Shown: in pieces, positions 6,190-6,350 of the stretch
Numbering within the stretch: the stretch's first letter is position 1
Layout of the letters: each line of letters begins with the position of its first letter
Origin: Nitrospirota bacterium
Lineage (GTDB): Bacteria; Nitrospinota; Nitrospinia; Nitrospinales; VA-1
Assembly (NCBI GenBank): GCA_003235465.1
Contig: QJWD01000327.1
Coordinates: 1-6,350, forward strand
Direction: 5' to 3'
Length of the DNA: 6,350 nucleotides
Position numbers and translations under genes: made by a program
The notes under the pieces: generated by a model
Seen by the model: the letters and a program-made list of their open reading frames with translations, nothing else
The model's database searches: none
Told to the model about the DNA's origin: nothing

Positions 6190-6350
6190 GTGACAACCTC
6201 CGATCCCACGAAAAGGCTGGCCTTCGCCCTCGATGTGGCGGACAGGAAAAGCGCCCTCCGGCTGGTCACGATGCTCTCAGGCCAGGTCGGCTGTTTCAAG
6301 GTCGGGCTCGAGCTGTTCACCCGCGAAGGGCCGGACATCGTGCGCGCGGT
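6190..6350 (+). CDS. pyrF: Orotidine 5'-phosphate decarboxylase, N-terminal part (cut by window end)
   Basis: The first 53 codons are present. The enzyme converts OMP to UMP, the last step of de novo pyrimidine synthesis, in the cytoplasm as a TIM-barrel dimer. Recognition rests on RLAFALDVADRKSALRLV, with the substrate-binding Asp15 at the end of strand 1, and on CFKVGLELF (35-43), with the conserved Lys37 of strand 2, followed by GPDIVRA. The catalytic DxKxxD motif should lie past the window end. The GTG at 6190 is chosen because it gives a family-length N-terminus and lies 4 nt after the TPR stop. Its Shine-Dalgarno is weak (GGGAG about 16 nt upstream), so translational coupling to the TPR gene is likely. 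Confidence 0.92.
   Translation, partial: MTTSDPTKRLAFALDVADRKSALRLVTMLSGQVGCFKVGLELFTREGPDIVRA

Noticed and set aside
5322..6338. Minus-strand frames over the TPR and pyrF genes
   Set aside because: They mirror the repeat pattern of the TPR coding strand and have no independent support.

Overview
The window is a GC-rich bacterial chromosomal segment carrying ordinary, compactly packed genes. I see no mobile element, CRISPR array, rRNA or tRNA. A full-length SMC condensin ATPase, an exported TPR protein with a Sec-type signal peptide, and -35/-10-like promoters at 17-bp spacing suggest a Gram-negative, GC-rich, TPR-rich lineage such as a deltaproteobacterium-like or Nitrospinota-like organism. 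That placement is a weak inference; nothing in the window fixes the phylum.

Layout. Positions 1-111 are non-coding sequence downstream of smc and contain a compact G-quadruplex-type motif. Positions 112-3672 (minus strand) hold a complete smc gene. Positions 3673-3951 are a divergent intergenic region with an AT-rich core. It holds a plausible smc promoter, a perfect 7-bp inverted repeat, two copies of a bipartite direct repeat, and a 13-codon upstream ORF that overlaps the next start codon. Positions 3952-4302 (plus) encode a small thioredoxin-fold protein of the ArsC/Spx/YffB family. Positions 4337-4891 encode a Nudix hydrolase of the CoA pyrophosphatase type. Positions 4892-5066 are intergenic, with two inverted repeats and a good sigma70-like promoter. 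Positions 5067-6185 encode an exported seven-TPR protein. From 6190 the window runs into the 5' part of pyrF (orotidine 5'-phosphate decarboxylase), which is cut by the window end.

How the genes relate. smc is transcribed leftward alone. The Spx-like gene and the Nudix gene probably form a rightward pair (34-nt gap). The TPR gene and pyrF are almost certainly co-transcribed (4-nt gap) from the promoter near 5003-5031. No common pathway links all five genes. The most unusual part of the window is the 279-bp smc/spx-like divergent region rather than any of the proteins. I found no evidence for a novel multi-gene system.
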